64,000 bases of DNA from Psychroserpens luteolus (GTDB lineage Bacteria > Bacteroidota > Bacteroidia > Flavobacteriales > Flavobacteriaceae), in assembly GCF_021032705.1 (NCBI RefSeq), contig NZ_JAHVXI010000001.1, positions 496,001-560,000 of the forward strand, written 5' to 3'. Position 1 is the first letter of the stretch. Each line of letters opens with the position of its first letter. Of the stretch, positions 34,735 through 43,490 are shown piece after piece. The position numbers were made by a program, and so were the translations under genes. Under the pieces are notes generated by a model. It had not been told where the DNA came from, searched no databases, and saw nothing but the letters and a program-made list of their open reading frames with translations.

Positions 34735-35931
34735 ATACATAATTTCATCAATTCACTATTTGATTTTCCGTTTAGCTTTGGTCAAAAAAGCTCTTTACTC
34801 CTAATCTTTTTTTTTCATGGCATTGTCTTTTCGTTTTTAGTATTAAGAAAAGGAATCGCCTACAATAATAAAGCTAGTAAATGGTTGAGCTTATTATTGT
34901 TTTTATATACCATGTACATCACACCTTACATGTTAGGCTATGCCAATTGGTATTCTGAAAAGTTAACTCGGGAAATTTTATTTTTTGTGCCATTTATGCA
35001 AGTCCTATTAATTGGTCCTGTAGTATACTTTTATACACAAAGTCTGTTAAATAAATCATTTCGATTATCAAAAAAAGATTGGATTCATTTTATACCAGCT
35101 TTACTTTATCTCATATATAGTCTTATTGTTTTTGTAACAGACAAATTGATCTTAGACAGCTTCTATTTTTATGCAGACGGTAGAGACAAAGATTTAGCAA
35201 ATTGGTATCAGGTTGCTGGTTTAATCTCAATGAGTTTTTACTTAATATTGAGTCTGAAATATTATGCCAATTATAAAAAGTTGATTTTTGAAACTGTAAG
35301 TTATGCCGATACAATATTATTTCAATGGATACGAAATTTCATGATCGCTTTTCTAGGTATTTTAATTTTACGTGTTTTATTTTTCATTCTAAATCCAGAT
35401 TGGGGTGAGTTTGGAAGTCAGTTTTGGCATTACATTTCTTTTTCTTTTGTCTTTTATTACATCTCTGTTAATGGCTTTTCTAATGCTGTAAAATCTTCTG
35501 TATTATCTGCTTCAAATTCAGAGAGTCTCGATATTTTTCCGAAGGAAAAAGAACAATTAACAATAACTCCAGACAATCCTATCGAAAAAGATATTGAAGA
35601 TTGGAAACCTAAAATATTGGCCTTAATTAATAACGATAAAATCTATGAAAATTCTACATTGACTTTGTCTGATGTTGCTAAGAAATTAGAAACAACGACC
35701 AAGGTTGTGTCCTCTGTAGTTAATTCAGGTTTTCAAATGAATTTTAATGACTTTATTAATCATTACAGAGTTGAAGCAGTTATTGAACAGCTAAAAAAAG
35801 GAGAACAAAACACTAAAACACTTCTTGGTATCGCTTTAGAATGTGGGTTTAATAGTAAAGCCACATTTAATCGAGCGTTCAAAAAACACACATCTCTTTC
35901 ACCTAAAGAATATCTTGTTAAATTATCTTAA
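34735..35931 (+). CDS. 7TM-type AraC family regulator; true start is non-canonical or lost
   Basis: The C-terminal AraC HTH domain is clear (about the last 105 residues; TLSDVAKKLETTTKVVSSVVNSGF ... LLGIALECGFNSKATFNRAFKKHTSLSPKEYL). The N-terminal part is a multi-span membrane domain. The first usual start codon is a TTG at 34885 inside a membrane helix. The frame stays open upstream to 34735 and reads like the missing N-terminus: DFPFSFGQKSS, then a hydrophobic helix ending VLRKG. No ATG, GTG or TTG exists there, only ATA (34735) and ATC (34747). I give the full frame; translation may start at one of these rare codons, or an ATG was mutated. It probably controls the adjacent serine hydrolase. 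Confidence 0.65.
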   Translation: MHNFINSLFDFPFSFGQKSSLLLIFFFHGIVFSFLVLRKGIAYNNKASKWLSLLLFLYTMYITPYMLGYANWYSEKLTREILFFVPFMQVLLIGPVVYFYTQSLLNKSFRLSKKDWIHFIPALLYLIYSLIVFVTDKLILDSFYFYADGRDKDLANWYQVAGLISMSFYLILSLKYYANYKKLIFETVSYADTILFQWIRNFMIAFLGILILRVLFFILNPDWGEFGSQFWHYISFSFVFYYISVNGFSNAVKSSVLSASNSESLDIFPKEKEQLTITPDNPIEKDIEDWKPKILALINNDKIYENSTLTLSDVAKKLETTTKVVSSVVNSGFQMNFNDFINHYRVEAVIEQLKKGEQNTKTLLGIALECGFNSKATFNRAFKKHTSLSPKEYLVKLS

Positions 35932-36008
35932 AAAGAGGTCTCAAATCTAGATTTGAAGCGTTTCGTATTGCACTTACCATGACTTTTGTATCAAATTAAA
36001 ATTTAGTC

Positions 36009-38132
36009 ATGAAAAAAATTATCACACTTTTCGTTTTTCTTATTTCTGTTTCAACCTATGCTCAAGATCAGTTAAAAAAAATTGATTCTATAGTTAATTC
36101 AAAATTATCTCATACTGATCCTGGTTTATTTGTAGGTGTAGTTAAAGACGGTAAAATTATATATGAAGGTTATAAAGGTCTAGCCAGTCTACAACATAAT
36201 ATAAAGGTTGATGCAAATTCACGCTCAAACATTGCTTCAACAGCTAAACAGTTTACTGCTTTAATGATTTTAAATCTTGCATTAGAAGAAAAAATAAGCT
36301 TAGAAGATGATATAAGAAAATACCTTCCTAAACTTTATCCTACGGTCAAAGATAAAATCAAAATAAGACACCTATTAAATCACACAAGTGGAGTACGTGA
36401 TTTTTACGATTTAATGAGTATTCAACAAGACCCTTGGTGGAGAAAGGAAGGATTAGATAATGATGATGCTATTGAGTTATTAGAAAAACAAGAAGATTTA
36501 GCCTTTGCACCTGGCTCAAGATATATGTATAGTAATTCTGGGTACACCTTGTTAACTAAAATCATTGAAGTTGCTTCAGGCGAAAAATTTCATGACTATT
36601 CAGAAAAATTCTTCAAGAACTTAGGAATGAAGAACACTACCTTTCTTAAAAATTACATGTATGTGATTCCTAATCAAGCCTTACCGTATTCAGATTGGGG
36701 AGATGGTGTGTGGCAACAATATCCAATGATTACGAATTTATATGGTGATGGTTTTCTATTCACGTCGTTAAAAGATCAACTTATTTATGAACAAGCCATT
36801 CAAAATGCTAATTACAATAATAATGTCTTGCTCATTAAAAGCCAGAAACCAATTCCAAATAGTGAAATCACTTCTTATGGTTTTGGGTTAGAATTGGAAG
36901 ATCGTTTGAATCATAAATCTGTTCATCACTCTGGTGGTACTGGATCATACCATTCCCAAACCATTCGCTTTCCTGAAGAAAAGTTAACTGTTTTTGTAAT
37001 GAGCAATAACAGTAAATTATGGAGTGGTGGTATTGCAGATGATATTGCGAAGCTATTCTTACCACAAAAGGAAATGGTTCTTACTTATGATGATCGTCTT
37101 AAAAATGTTTCTAATAATATGGCGACATCAGAAGTCTTAGGGCAATACCTTTCACCAGGAAACTATTTAATTCGAATAGAAAAAAAAGATGAAAAGCTAA
37201 CATGGAGAAATGGAAATAATAATCCTATAGAGCTTAAAAAAGAAGCGCAAAATCTATATAGTATATCCTATAATTCTAAAATCAAAATAGGATTTTATAA
37301 AAACGAACTAATCTTATTCTATCCTACAGGCAAAGCAAGCGTTTATAGCAAAATCCCAAAAGAGGAAGTGACACTCGCTGATTTAGAAAGCTATGTAGGT
37401 CAATATTACAGCAAAGAATTAGATGTTGAATTTTCTATAAACTATACAGATGAAAAATTGTCTATTTCATTACATGGTTGGGACGACGCACAAGATTTAG
37501 AAGTTTTAAATAGAAATGAGCTTTTAGTCTTTGACTACATTCTTAAAATTGAGCGCGATCAATTCAATAGAGTTACAACTATTCTTCTCACAACAAATCG
37601 TGTCTTAAATAACAAATTCATCAAGAAAACGAACTTAGTATTTCAACCAAAAATTAAAACCAAAAACGGATCTATTAATGTCACAACAATTGGTTCAAGA
37701 GGTGGAAAGTCGTCTCAAATTTTATTAACTAAAAACTATGAAAACGGCAATGAAATTTGGTCGCAGCAGTTTGGTGGAAAAAGCTATGATGAAGCCAGTT
37801 CCATTATTGACACTAGTGATGGCGGCTATTTAATTATTGGTTCTACGAGTTCGTATGGCAATGGTAATTATGATGTTTATGCCATAAAAGTAGATAAAAA
37901 AGGAAAAGAACAATGGAGTAAAAGCTATGGTGATTTTTATAATGAATACGGCTATACTGCCGAACTCACAAAAACTGGATATTTAATAAAAGGAACAAAG
38001 CAAAATTGCAGCTCAAACTCAGATGTATTCAATAGAACTTGTACGACCAATGTTTGGTTTGTAACTATTGATAAAGAAGGGAATGAAATTTCAAATGAAA
38101 TTTTGGAAGAAATTAAAGAGACTTATAATTAG
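36009..38132 (+). CDS. exported serine beta-lactamase-like hydrolase with C-terminal extension
   Basis: The 707-residue exported protein has a signal peptide (residues 1-19, ending TYAQ). The class C beta-lactamase/DD-peptidase fold follows (about 24-350), with catalytic SxxK as STAK (Ser77-Lys80), YSN near residue 176 and HSGG near 316. A middle beta domain (about 375-550) is typical of Bacteroidota beta-lactamase-family hydrolases. Unusually it continues with a C-terminal block of repeats (EIWSQQFGGKSYDEASSIIDTSDGGYLIIGST) like those of secreted surface proteins. It is more likely a peptidase or esterase than an antibiotic-resistance enzyme. It follows an AraC regulator and overlaps the convergent HEAT gene by 20 bp. 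Confidence 0.83.
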   Translation: MKKIITLFVFLISVSTYAQDQLKKIDSIVNSKLSHTDPGLFVGVVKDGKIIYEGYKGLASLQHNIKVDANSRSNIASTAKQFTALMILNLALEEKISLEDDIRKYLPKLYPTVKDKIKIRHLLNHTSGVRDFYDLMSIQQDPWWRKEGLDNDDAIELLEKQEDLAFAPGSRYMYSNSGYTLLTKIIEVASGEKFHDYSEKFFKNLGMKNTTFLKNYMYVIPNQALPYSDWGDGVWQQYPMITNLYGDGFLFTSLKDQLIYEQAIQNANYNNNVLLIKSQKPIPNSEITSYGFGLELEDRLNHKSVHHSGGTGSYHSQTIRFPEEKLTVFVMSNNSKLWSGGIADDIAKLFLPQKEMVLTYDDRLKNVSNNMATSEVLGQYLSPGNYLIRIEKKDEKLTWRNGNNNPIELKKEAQNLYSISYNSKIKIGFYKNELILFYPTGKASVYSKIPKEEVTLADLESYVGQYYSKELDVEFSINYTDEKLSISLHGWDDAQDLEVLNRNELLVFDYILKIERDQFNRVTTILLTTNRVLNNKFIKKTNLVFQPKIKTKNGSINVTTIGSRGGKSSQILLTKNYENGNEIWSQQFGGKSYDEASSIIDTSDGGYLIIGSTSSYGNGNYDVYAIKVDKKGKEQWSKSYGDFYNEYGYTAELTKTGYLIKGTKQNCSSNSDVFNRTCTTNVWFVTIDKEGNEISNEILEEIKETYN

Positions 38133-38877
38133 CATCAATATAAGCAATGGCTTCATCTTGCGTTAGTACCGCAAACTTTTTATAACGATGATGTACATCG
38201 ACAATTTCATCTAATGCCTTTTCAACCAGCTCTTTATTTTTCCAAGTGTTAAGATGTGCAACCACTGTTTTTAAGCAACCATTCTTATAGGCAATTTGGC
38301 CAAGCACATGCACCAAGGTATCAGAAACACGTCGTGTGTTGTCAAACTCTAATTCTTTTAATAATGGCAAAATATCTTGTGGATGTGTACGTCCTCGAAG
38401 TTCAATACCATGGCAAATTTCTCTTCGTATTTCTTTGTCAGAATGCTTAAGATAAGGTTTCGCCCAAGCTAAAACTGGAACAGGATTTTTCTCTCCCATT
38501 TTCTTTATAGAGCCAATTACGGCATTACGCACACGATGATGGCTATCAAACAAACCCATGTCCATGAAATCTTGAATTTTATCAAAATGAAATTTTCCTA
38601 TTTCTCCAGCAGCATTGATTACAGTTTGACGTATTAGTTCATCATCAGATTGCATCAAAGTGTGTAATACTGAAAAGATTTTAGTTTGTAATGATGATTG
38701 TGTATAAAAGATCTTACCTATAGCGAGATAGCCCGTTTTGCGTATATAGGTATCTTCATCTGAAAAATAGCTAAGAATATGTTCTGTTTTGTCTTGAGAT
38801 AAATCGCTCGCAATTTCGGTATTGATTTGGGCAACTAAAAGATTCCGTTCTTCTTTCGATAAGTCGTAAAATGCCAT
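38113..38877 (-). CDS. HEAT-repeat protein
   Basis: The 254-residue all-helical protein is built of HEAT-like repeats (YIRKTGYLAIGKIF, LIRQTVINAAGEIG, RVRNAVIGSIKKMG, EIRREICHGIELRG), resembling the DNA alkylation repair/HEAT superfamily. The AlkC/AlkD substrate-pocket residues cannot be confirmed by eye, so a scaffold role is as likely. The ATG at 38877 (MAFYDLSKEER) lies 1 bp after the stop of the LD-carboxypeptidase gene and is preferred to an upstream ATG inside that gene. The two are probably co-transcribed. Confidence 0.75.
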   Translation of the reverse strand: MAFYDLSKEERNLLVAQINTEIASDLSQDKTEHILSYFSDEDTYIRKTGYLAIGKIFYTQSSLQTKIFSVLHTLMQSDDELIRQTVINAAGEIGKFHFDKIQDFMDMGLFDSHHRVRNAVIGSIKKMGEKNPVPVLAWAKPYLKHSDKEIRREICHGIELRGRTHPQDILPLLKELEFDNTRRVSDTLVHVLGQIAYKNGCLKTVVAHLNTWKNKELVEKALDEIVDVHHRYKKFAVLTQDEAIAYIDANYKSL

Positions 38878-38878
38878 A

Positions 38879-39907
38879 CTAATCTTTAAAAGTAATTGTT
38901 GCTTTGCTTTTTTCAACCTTCAATTCGATCACTTTTCCTAAAACCATAGCGCGATTGTCCTTTTCATGACCTGCCGGCATATTAAACGCAATTGGAAAAT
39001 CATAATCTGCTAAAGCATCAATAACTAATTGCTCAACTGAGGTTCCCCAAAGCGTCGTGTTTTTCCGTAGTTTACTCATATCGCCTACAATAACACCTTT
39101 ACAGTTATTAAAATAACCAGCGCGCTTTAAACTTTGCAACATACGATCTATATGGTATTTGTATTCCCCTATTTCTTCAATAAATAAAATCTTACCAGAC
39201 ACATCAATACTCGTTTTTGAGCCTAACATGGTATGCAACATGGTCAAATTTCCGCCAACTAGAGGTCCGCTTGCTTCACCTACTTTATTGTAATTAGACC
39301 CTTCTAAAGTATAATTAACTGGGTTGCCAAAAATTGTCGCTTTAAACGTATCTACTGTTTCTTTGATCTCTTCTAAATCTTTAGTTAAACTCACACACAT
39401 TAATGCATGTATAGATTGGAATCCTTCATTGTGAAATTGATTGTGTAATGCCGTAATATCACTATAACCAATCAACCATTTAGGGTGTTTCTTAAATTTT
39501 GTATAGTCTAACTTATCTAATATTCTAACGGTTCCATAACCTCCTCTAGCACACCAAATTGCACTAATTTTTGGATCATCTAATGCCATTTGAAAATCCT
39601 CACAACGTTCGTCATCGGTTCCTGCAAAATGATCATCTTTACTAAACACATGCTTTCCTACCACAACTTGTAATCCCCAACCTTTTAATAAGGCTGTTGC
39701 TTGCTCAACTTCATCATTTCTGTTTTTTAATATGCCAGAAGGTGCTACAATAGCAACTGTATCTCCAGCTTTCAAGTATGGTGGTTGTATCAAAATAGTT
39801 AGATTTTGTTGTTCAGATTGTTCTTGTGCTGTTACATTTCCGAAGAAAAAAATCAGACAAATAAAAAGTAAAACATTACACATTTTAGACATATTGTAAA
39901 TGTACAT
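38879..39907 (-). CDS. LD-carboxypeptidase (peptidase family S66)
   Basis: The 342-residue protein has a hydrophobic leader (about residues 10-27, ending FGNVTAQ), so it is exported. The S66 fold is marked by LKAGDTVAIVAPSG, the GGYGTVRILDKLDY block, the nucleophile Ser in LIGYSDITALHN, and the catalytic Glu/His segments ILFIEEIGEYKYHIDRML and NMPAGHEKDNRAM. It trims D-alanine from murein tetrapeptides in wall recycling. Alternative in-frame ATGs at 39892 and 39883 lie closer to the hydrophobic core of the signal. Confidence 0.9.
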   Translation of the reverse strand: MYIYNMSKMCNVLLFICLIFFFGNVTAQEQSEQQNLTILIQPPYLKAGDTVAIVAPSGILKNRNDEVEQATALLKGWGLQVVVGKHVFSKDDHFAGTDDERCEDFQMALDDPKISAIWCARGGYGTVRILDKLDYTKFKKHPKWLIGYSDITALHNQFHNEGFQSIHALMCVSLTKDLEEIKETVDTFKATIFGNPVNYTLEGSNYNKVGEASGPLVGGNLTMLHTMLGSKTSIDVSGKILFIEEIGEYKYHIDRMLQSLKRAGYFNNCKGVIVGDMSKLRKNTTLWGTSVEQLVIDALADYDFPIAFNMPAGHEKDNRAMVLGKVIELKVEKSKATITFKD

Positions 39908-39935
39908 TTTTTTTCTAAAACGCTTGTAAAATGCT

Positions 39936-39943
39936 TACTTTTG
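39936..39943 (+). promoter_or_regulatory. -7 promoter box (TACTTTTG) for metG
   Basis: This exact TAnnTTTG match lies 23 bp upstream of the metG ATG, in the divergent gap with the LD-carboxypeptidase gene. Confidence 0.5.
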
Positions 39944-39966
39944 TAGCTTGTTAAAACGAATTCGAA

Positions 39967-42012
39967 ATGTCTAAACGATATACAATTACTGCGGCTTTAC
40001 CTTACACTAATGGTCCAATCCATATTGGGCACTTGGCAGGTGTTTATGTGCCAGCAGATATTTACGCGCGCTATAAACGATTAACTGGAAATGATGTGGC
40101 TTTCATTTGTGGAAGTGATGAGCATGGTGTACCTATTACGATTAAAGCAAAAAAGGAAGGCGTAACACCTCAGGATATTGTAGATAAATATCATGCTATT
40201 ATTAAAAAATCGTTTGTAGACTTCGGAATTACATTTGACAACTACTCCAGAACCTCAGCAAAAATTCATCATGAAACAGCATCAGAGTTTTTTAAAACCC
40301 TGTATGATAAACATGAGTTTGTTGAGGAAGTAACAGAACAACTCTATGACGAAGAAGCTAATCAGTTCCTAGCCGATAGGTTTGTTACCGGAACTTGCCC
40401 AAAGTGTGGTAATGAAGAAGCTTACGGAGACCAATGTGAAAATTGTGGTTCGAGTTTAAATGCTACAGACCTTATAGGTCCTAAATCGGCAATTACAGGA
40501 AATGTTCCTACTTTAAAAGAAACCAAACACTGGTTTTTACCACTTAATAAACATGAAAACTTTTTAAGAGAATGGATTTTAAAAGGCCATAAAAAAGATT
40601 GGAAACCTAATGTTTACGGACAAGTAAAATCATGGATTGATGATGGTTTGCGTCCAAGAGCTGTAACACGTGACTTAGATTGGGGAATTCCTGTTCCTGT
40701 GCCTGGAGGTGAAGGAAAAGTACTTTATGTTTGGTTTGATGCACCTATTGGTTATATCTCTGCAACTAAAGAATGGGCTGCACAAGAAGGTAAAGACTGG
40801 GAGCCTTATTGGAAAGATAAAGACACTAAATTAGTTCATTTTATTGGTAAGGATAATATTGTGTTTCACTGTATTATTTTTCCATCAATGCTTAAAGCTG
40901 AAGGGTCTTATATTTTGCCAGATAATGTGCCTGCTAATGAGTTTTTAAACTTAGAAGGCAATAAATTATCAACTTCAAAAAACTGGGCGGTTTGGTTACC
41001 TGATTATTTAGAGGATTTTCCAAATCAACAAGATGTATTACGTTATGCATTAACAGCAAATGCTCCTGAGAGTAAGGATAACGATTTTACTTGGAAAGAT
41101 TTTCAAGCAAGAAATAATAATGAGTTGGTAGCAATCTTCGGAAATTTTATTAATCGTGTTGTAGTGCTTACCAATAAATATTACGATGGTGTGATCCCTG
41201 AAGCTTCAGACTTTTCAGAAGTTGATACAGAAACTTTAGCTACTGTTAAGGCCTATCCATCTGTTATAGAAAGCTCTATCGAACGTTACCGATTTAGAGA
41301 AGCGAGCCAAGAATTAATGAATCTAGCACGTTTAGGGAATAAGTATTTAGCCGATGAAGAGCCTTGGAAGTTGGTGAAAACTGACGAAGCGCGTACAAAA
41401 ACAATTATGTTTATAGCACTTCAAATTGCGAGTGCGTTAGCCACCTTAAGTGAGCCTTTTTTACCGTTTACCTCAAATAAATTAAAACGTATTTTAGATA
41501 CGCATTCAAATTCATGGACCGATATTTCAACTAAGGATATTCTATTACCATCGGGTCATCGTATTGGAAAAGGTGAATTGTTGTTTTCTAAAATTGAAGA
41601 CAAGACCATTCAAGAACAATTAGATAAATTAGAAGCCAGTAAGAAAGCCAACGAAGCCGCGAATAAAGAAGTAGAACCTCAAAAAGAGACGATCACTTTT
41701 GATGATTTTACAAAACTCGATATGAGAGTTGGAACTATTCTCGAAGCTGAAAAAATGCCAAAAACTAAAAAACTTTTGGTATTAAAAGTAGATACAGGTA
41801 TTGATACAAGAACCATTGTTTCTGGTATCGCCGAGAGTTTCACTCCTGAAGAAGTCGTTGGAAAACAAGTCACTGTTTTAGTGAATTTGGCACCAAGAGC
41901 TTTACGCGGTGTGGAGAGTGAAGGTATGATCTTAATGACCGAAACACCCGAAGGAAAATTGGTATTCGTTAATCCTGATACGACGGTAAATAGTGGATTG
42001 CAGATAAGTTAG
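39967..42012 (+). CDS. metG: methionyl-tRNA synthetase
   Basis: This is a 681-residue class I synthetase. HIGH occurs at residues 19-22 (PIHIGHLAG), the zinc knuckle as CPKC...CENC (about 143-160), and the KMSKS-type loop as [11 protein letters not shown] (about 336). A C-terminal Trbp111/EMAPII-like tRNA-binding domain spans about 570-681 ([26 protein letters not shown]), as in the long dimeric E. coli type. It charges initiator and elongator tRNA-Met. Confidence 0.97.
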   Translation: MSKRYTITAALPYTNGPIHIGHLAGVYVPADIYARYKRLTGNDVAFICGSDEHGVPITIKAKKEGVTPQDIVDKYHAIIKKSFVDFGITFDNYSRTSAKIHHETASEFFKTLYDKHEFVEEVTEQLYDEEANQFLADRFVTGTCPKCGNEEAYGDQCENCGSSLNATDLIGPKSAITGNVPTLKETKHWFLPLNKHENFLREWILKGHKKDWKPNVYGQVKSWIDDGLRPRAVTRDLDWGIPVPVPGGEGKVLYVWFDAPIGYISATKEWAAQEGKDWEPYWKDKDTKLVHFIGKDNIVFHCIIFPSMLKAEGSYILPDNVPANEFLNLEGNKLSTSKNWAVWLPDYLEDFPNQQDVLRYALTANAPESKDNDFTWKDFQARNNNELVAIFGNFINRVVVLTNKYYDGVIPEASDFSEVDTETLATVKAYPSVIESSIERYRFREASQELMNLARLGNKYLADEEPWKLVKTDEARTKTIMFIALQIASALATLSEPFLPFTSNKLKRILDTHSNSWTDISTKDILLPSGHRIGKGELLFSKIEDKTIQEQLDKLEASKKANEAANKEVEPQKETITFDDFTKLDMRVGTILEAEKMPKTKKLLVLKVDTGIDTRTIVSGIAESFTPEEVVGKQVTVLVNLAPRALRGVESEGMILMTETPEGKLVFVNPDTTVNSGLQIS

Positions 42013-42016
42013 AGCC

Positions 42017-42355
42017 TTATTTAACGACCATTTTTTTAATGGCTTGCTGATCGTATTTGTCTATCGCTTTTAGAAAATAAATACCACTTTCAAGCTCAGC
42101 GACATTCATTCTAATGATGCTTTTATCAAATTGATGTACGAGCACACTCTTACCTAGCGCGTCTATGATTTCTATACTTTTTATTTTATGTGTTCCTATG
42201 ACGAACAATTCATCTTCCACAGGGTTAGGATGAAATTTGAATACTTCAATTTTTTCTGGAAGTTGATTTTCTTTAGGCGGTTCAGGCTGTTGTTCTTGAG
42301 AAAATGAATAGTTACAAATGATTAAGATTAAAAAAGCAAAGCGCGCATTTTTCAT
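42017..42355 (-). CDS. short T9SS sorting-domain protein without cargo
   Basis: The 112-residue protein consists of a signal peptide (about 1-19, ending YSFSQ), a Pro/Glu-rich linker (EQQPEPPKENQLPEK), and a complete type A T9SS sorting domain (FKFHPNPVEDELFVIG ... SGIYFLKAIDKYDQQAIKKMVVK). There is essentially no passenger domain. It could be a minimal secreted peptide or the remnant of a larger T9SS substrate. It converges with metG, with a 4-bp gap. Confidence 0.75.
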   Translation of the reverse strand: MKNARFAFLILIICNYSFSQEQQPEPPKENQLPEKIEVFKFHPNPVEDELFVIGTHKIKSIEIIDALGKSVLVHQFDKSIIRMNVAELESGIYFLKAIDKYDQQAIKKMVVK

Positions 42356-42500
42356 GATGTTTAATTTAGTGATTGATGAATAGGGTTATCAATAACGGTT
42401 TAAAAATCAATTAATTATGCGATTAAAGTTAAAATCACTATTGTTAATTCATTATACAATAAAATGTCACAACTAAAAACGCTAGAAAGTAGTGAACTGT

Positions 42501-42535
42501 AAGTTAACGAGTTATCAACACATCCTTGTTAACTT
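42501..42535. repeat. inverted repeat upstream of the 42609 gene
   Basis: AAGTTAAC (42501-42508) and GTTAACTT (42528-42535) are perfect inverted half-sites 19 bp apart. They lie in the 253-bp gap before the T9SS gene at 42609. It could be a regulator site; no other feature is seen in that gap. Confidence 0.3.
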
Positions 42536-42608
42536 TAACTTTAAAAAAGTAAGAATATATTGATAAAAAATGTATTTTGGTCACTCATAACTCAATACGT
42601 ATTTCAAT

Positions 42609-43439
42609 ATGAAAAAAACTACTTCTTTAAAATTATCAAAACAACTTGCCAAGTATGGTGCTTTAACTGTAGCCATAGCAGGTGTAGCTGATGCTAGTGG
42701 GCAAATAAGCTACACAAATATAGATCCAGATTTTTCTGGTGGTGTTGGCGGAGAATACTTTTTAGACTTGGACAATAACGGCACTAACGACTTTAGAATT
42801 TTCCATAATAATGCATCTTCAGCTAGCTCTGCAGCGATTTTAATTTCGCCCTTAACTGCTAGTAATGATGTACTAGGAACAAGCGGCGGAACTTATGCAT
42901 ATCCTTTTGTTTTAAATTCTGGAGATGTTATTTCAAGTGGTGGATCTGCCTGGAACAATAATGGGTTTTCTGGTGGTTTTCAATCTTTAAATTATGGCAG
43001 TAGCTGTAGTATTGGTAATTGGTGTGGCGTTACAGATGGTTTTATTGGTCTGCGTTTTAATATTGGCGGAAGTACACACTATGGTTGGGCGCGATTAGAT
43101 GTACCAACTGATAATTCTACGGCGTGGACAATAAAAGACATGGCATATAACCAAACAGCTAATCAGAGTATCTTGGCAGGTCAACAAACCTTAAGCGTAG
43201 AAACAACTATTTTTAATGATGTTAAAATAGTTGCTTTAAATAAAAGTATAGGTCTTTATAACTTGACAGATACAGCCAACTATAAGTTGTTTAGTATGAC
43301 TGGAAAGCAAGTTTTAGAAGGAACTGTTACAGACAACACTTATGTAATAGAAGCGAACACAGTTGCTTCGGGTGTATATATTATTGAACTTATTGATGTG
43401 AACTCTAAAGCAACAATAAGAAAAAAAGTAGTATTATAA
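42609..43439 (+). CDS. T9SS-secreted protein of unknown function
   Basis: The 276-residue exported protein has a long, lysine-rich N-terminus and hydrophobic stretch (MKKTTSLKLSKQLAKYGALT, then VAIAGVADASG). The passenger begins YTNIDPDFSGGVGGEYFLDLDNNGTNDFRIFH and includes an Asp/Asn-rich calcium-binding-like loop (DLDNNGTNDF). A central Gly/Ser-rich beta domain ends SILAGQQTLSVE. The C-terminal T9SS sorting domain (about 200-276) ends ATIRKKVVL. No enzymatic motif is visible. A strong terminator follows. Confidence 0.75.
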   Translation: MKKTTSLKLSKQLAKYGALTVAIAGVADASGQISYTNIDPDFSGGVGGEYFLDLDNNGTNDFRIFHNNASSASSAAILISPLTASNDVLGTSGGTYAYPFVLNSGDVISSGGSAWNNNGFSGGFQSLNYGSSCSIGNWCGVTDGFIGLRFNIGGSTHYGWARLDVPTDNSTAWTIKDMAYNQTANQSILAGQQTLSVETTIFNDVKIVALNKSIGLYNLTDTANYKLFSMTGKQVLEGTVTDNTYVIEANTVASGVYIIELIDVNSKATIRKKVVL

Positions 43440-43454
43440 AACAAGATAAAATCG

Positions 43455-43488
43455 AAAAAAGGTACTGTAATTACAGTACCTTTTTTTT
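43455..43488. terminator. bidirectional terminator after the 42609 gene
   Basis: AAAAAAGGTACTGTAA is mirrored by its perfect complement TTACAGTACCTTTTTT. It is a palindromic hairpin between convergent genes. Confidence 0.93.
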
Positions 43489-43490
43489 AT

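Noticed and set aside
36009-38132. Antibiotic-resistance beta-lactamase
   Set aside because: The fold is shared by many peptidases and esterases. The size, extra domains and context do not support a resistance enzyme.
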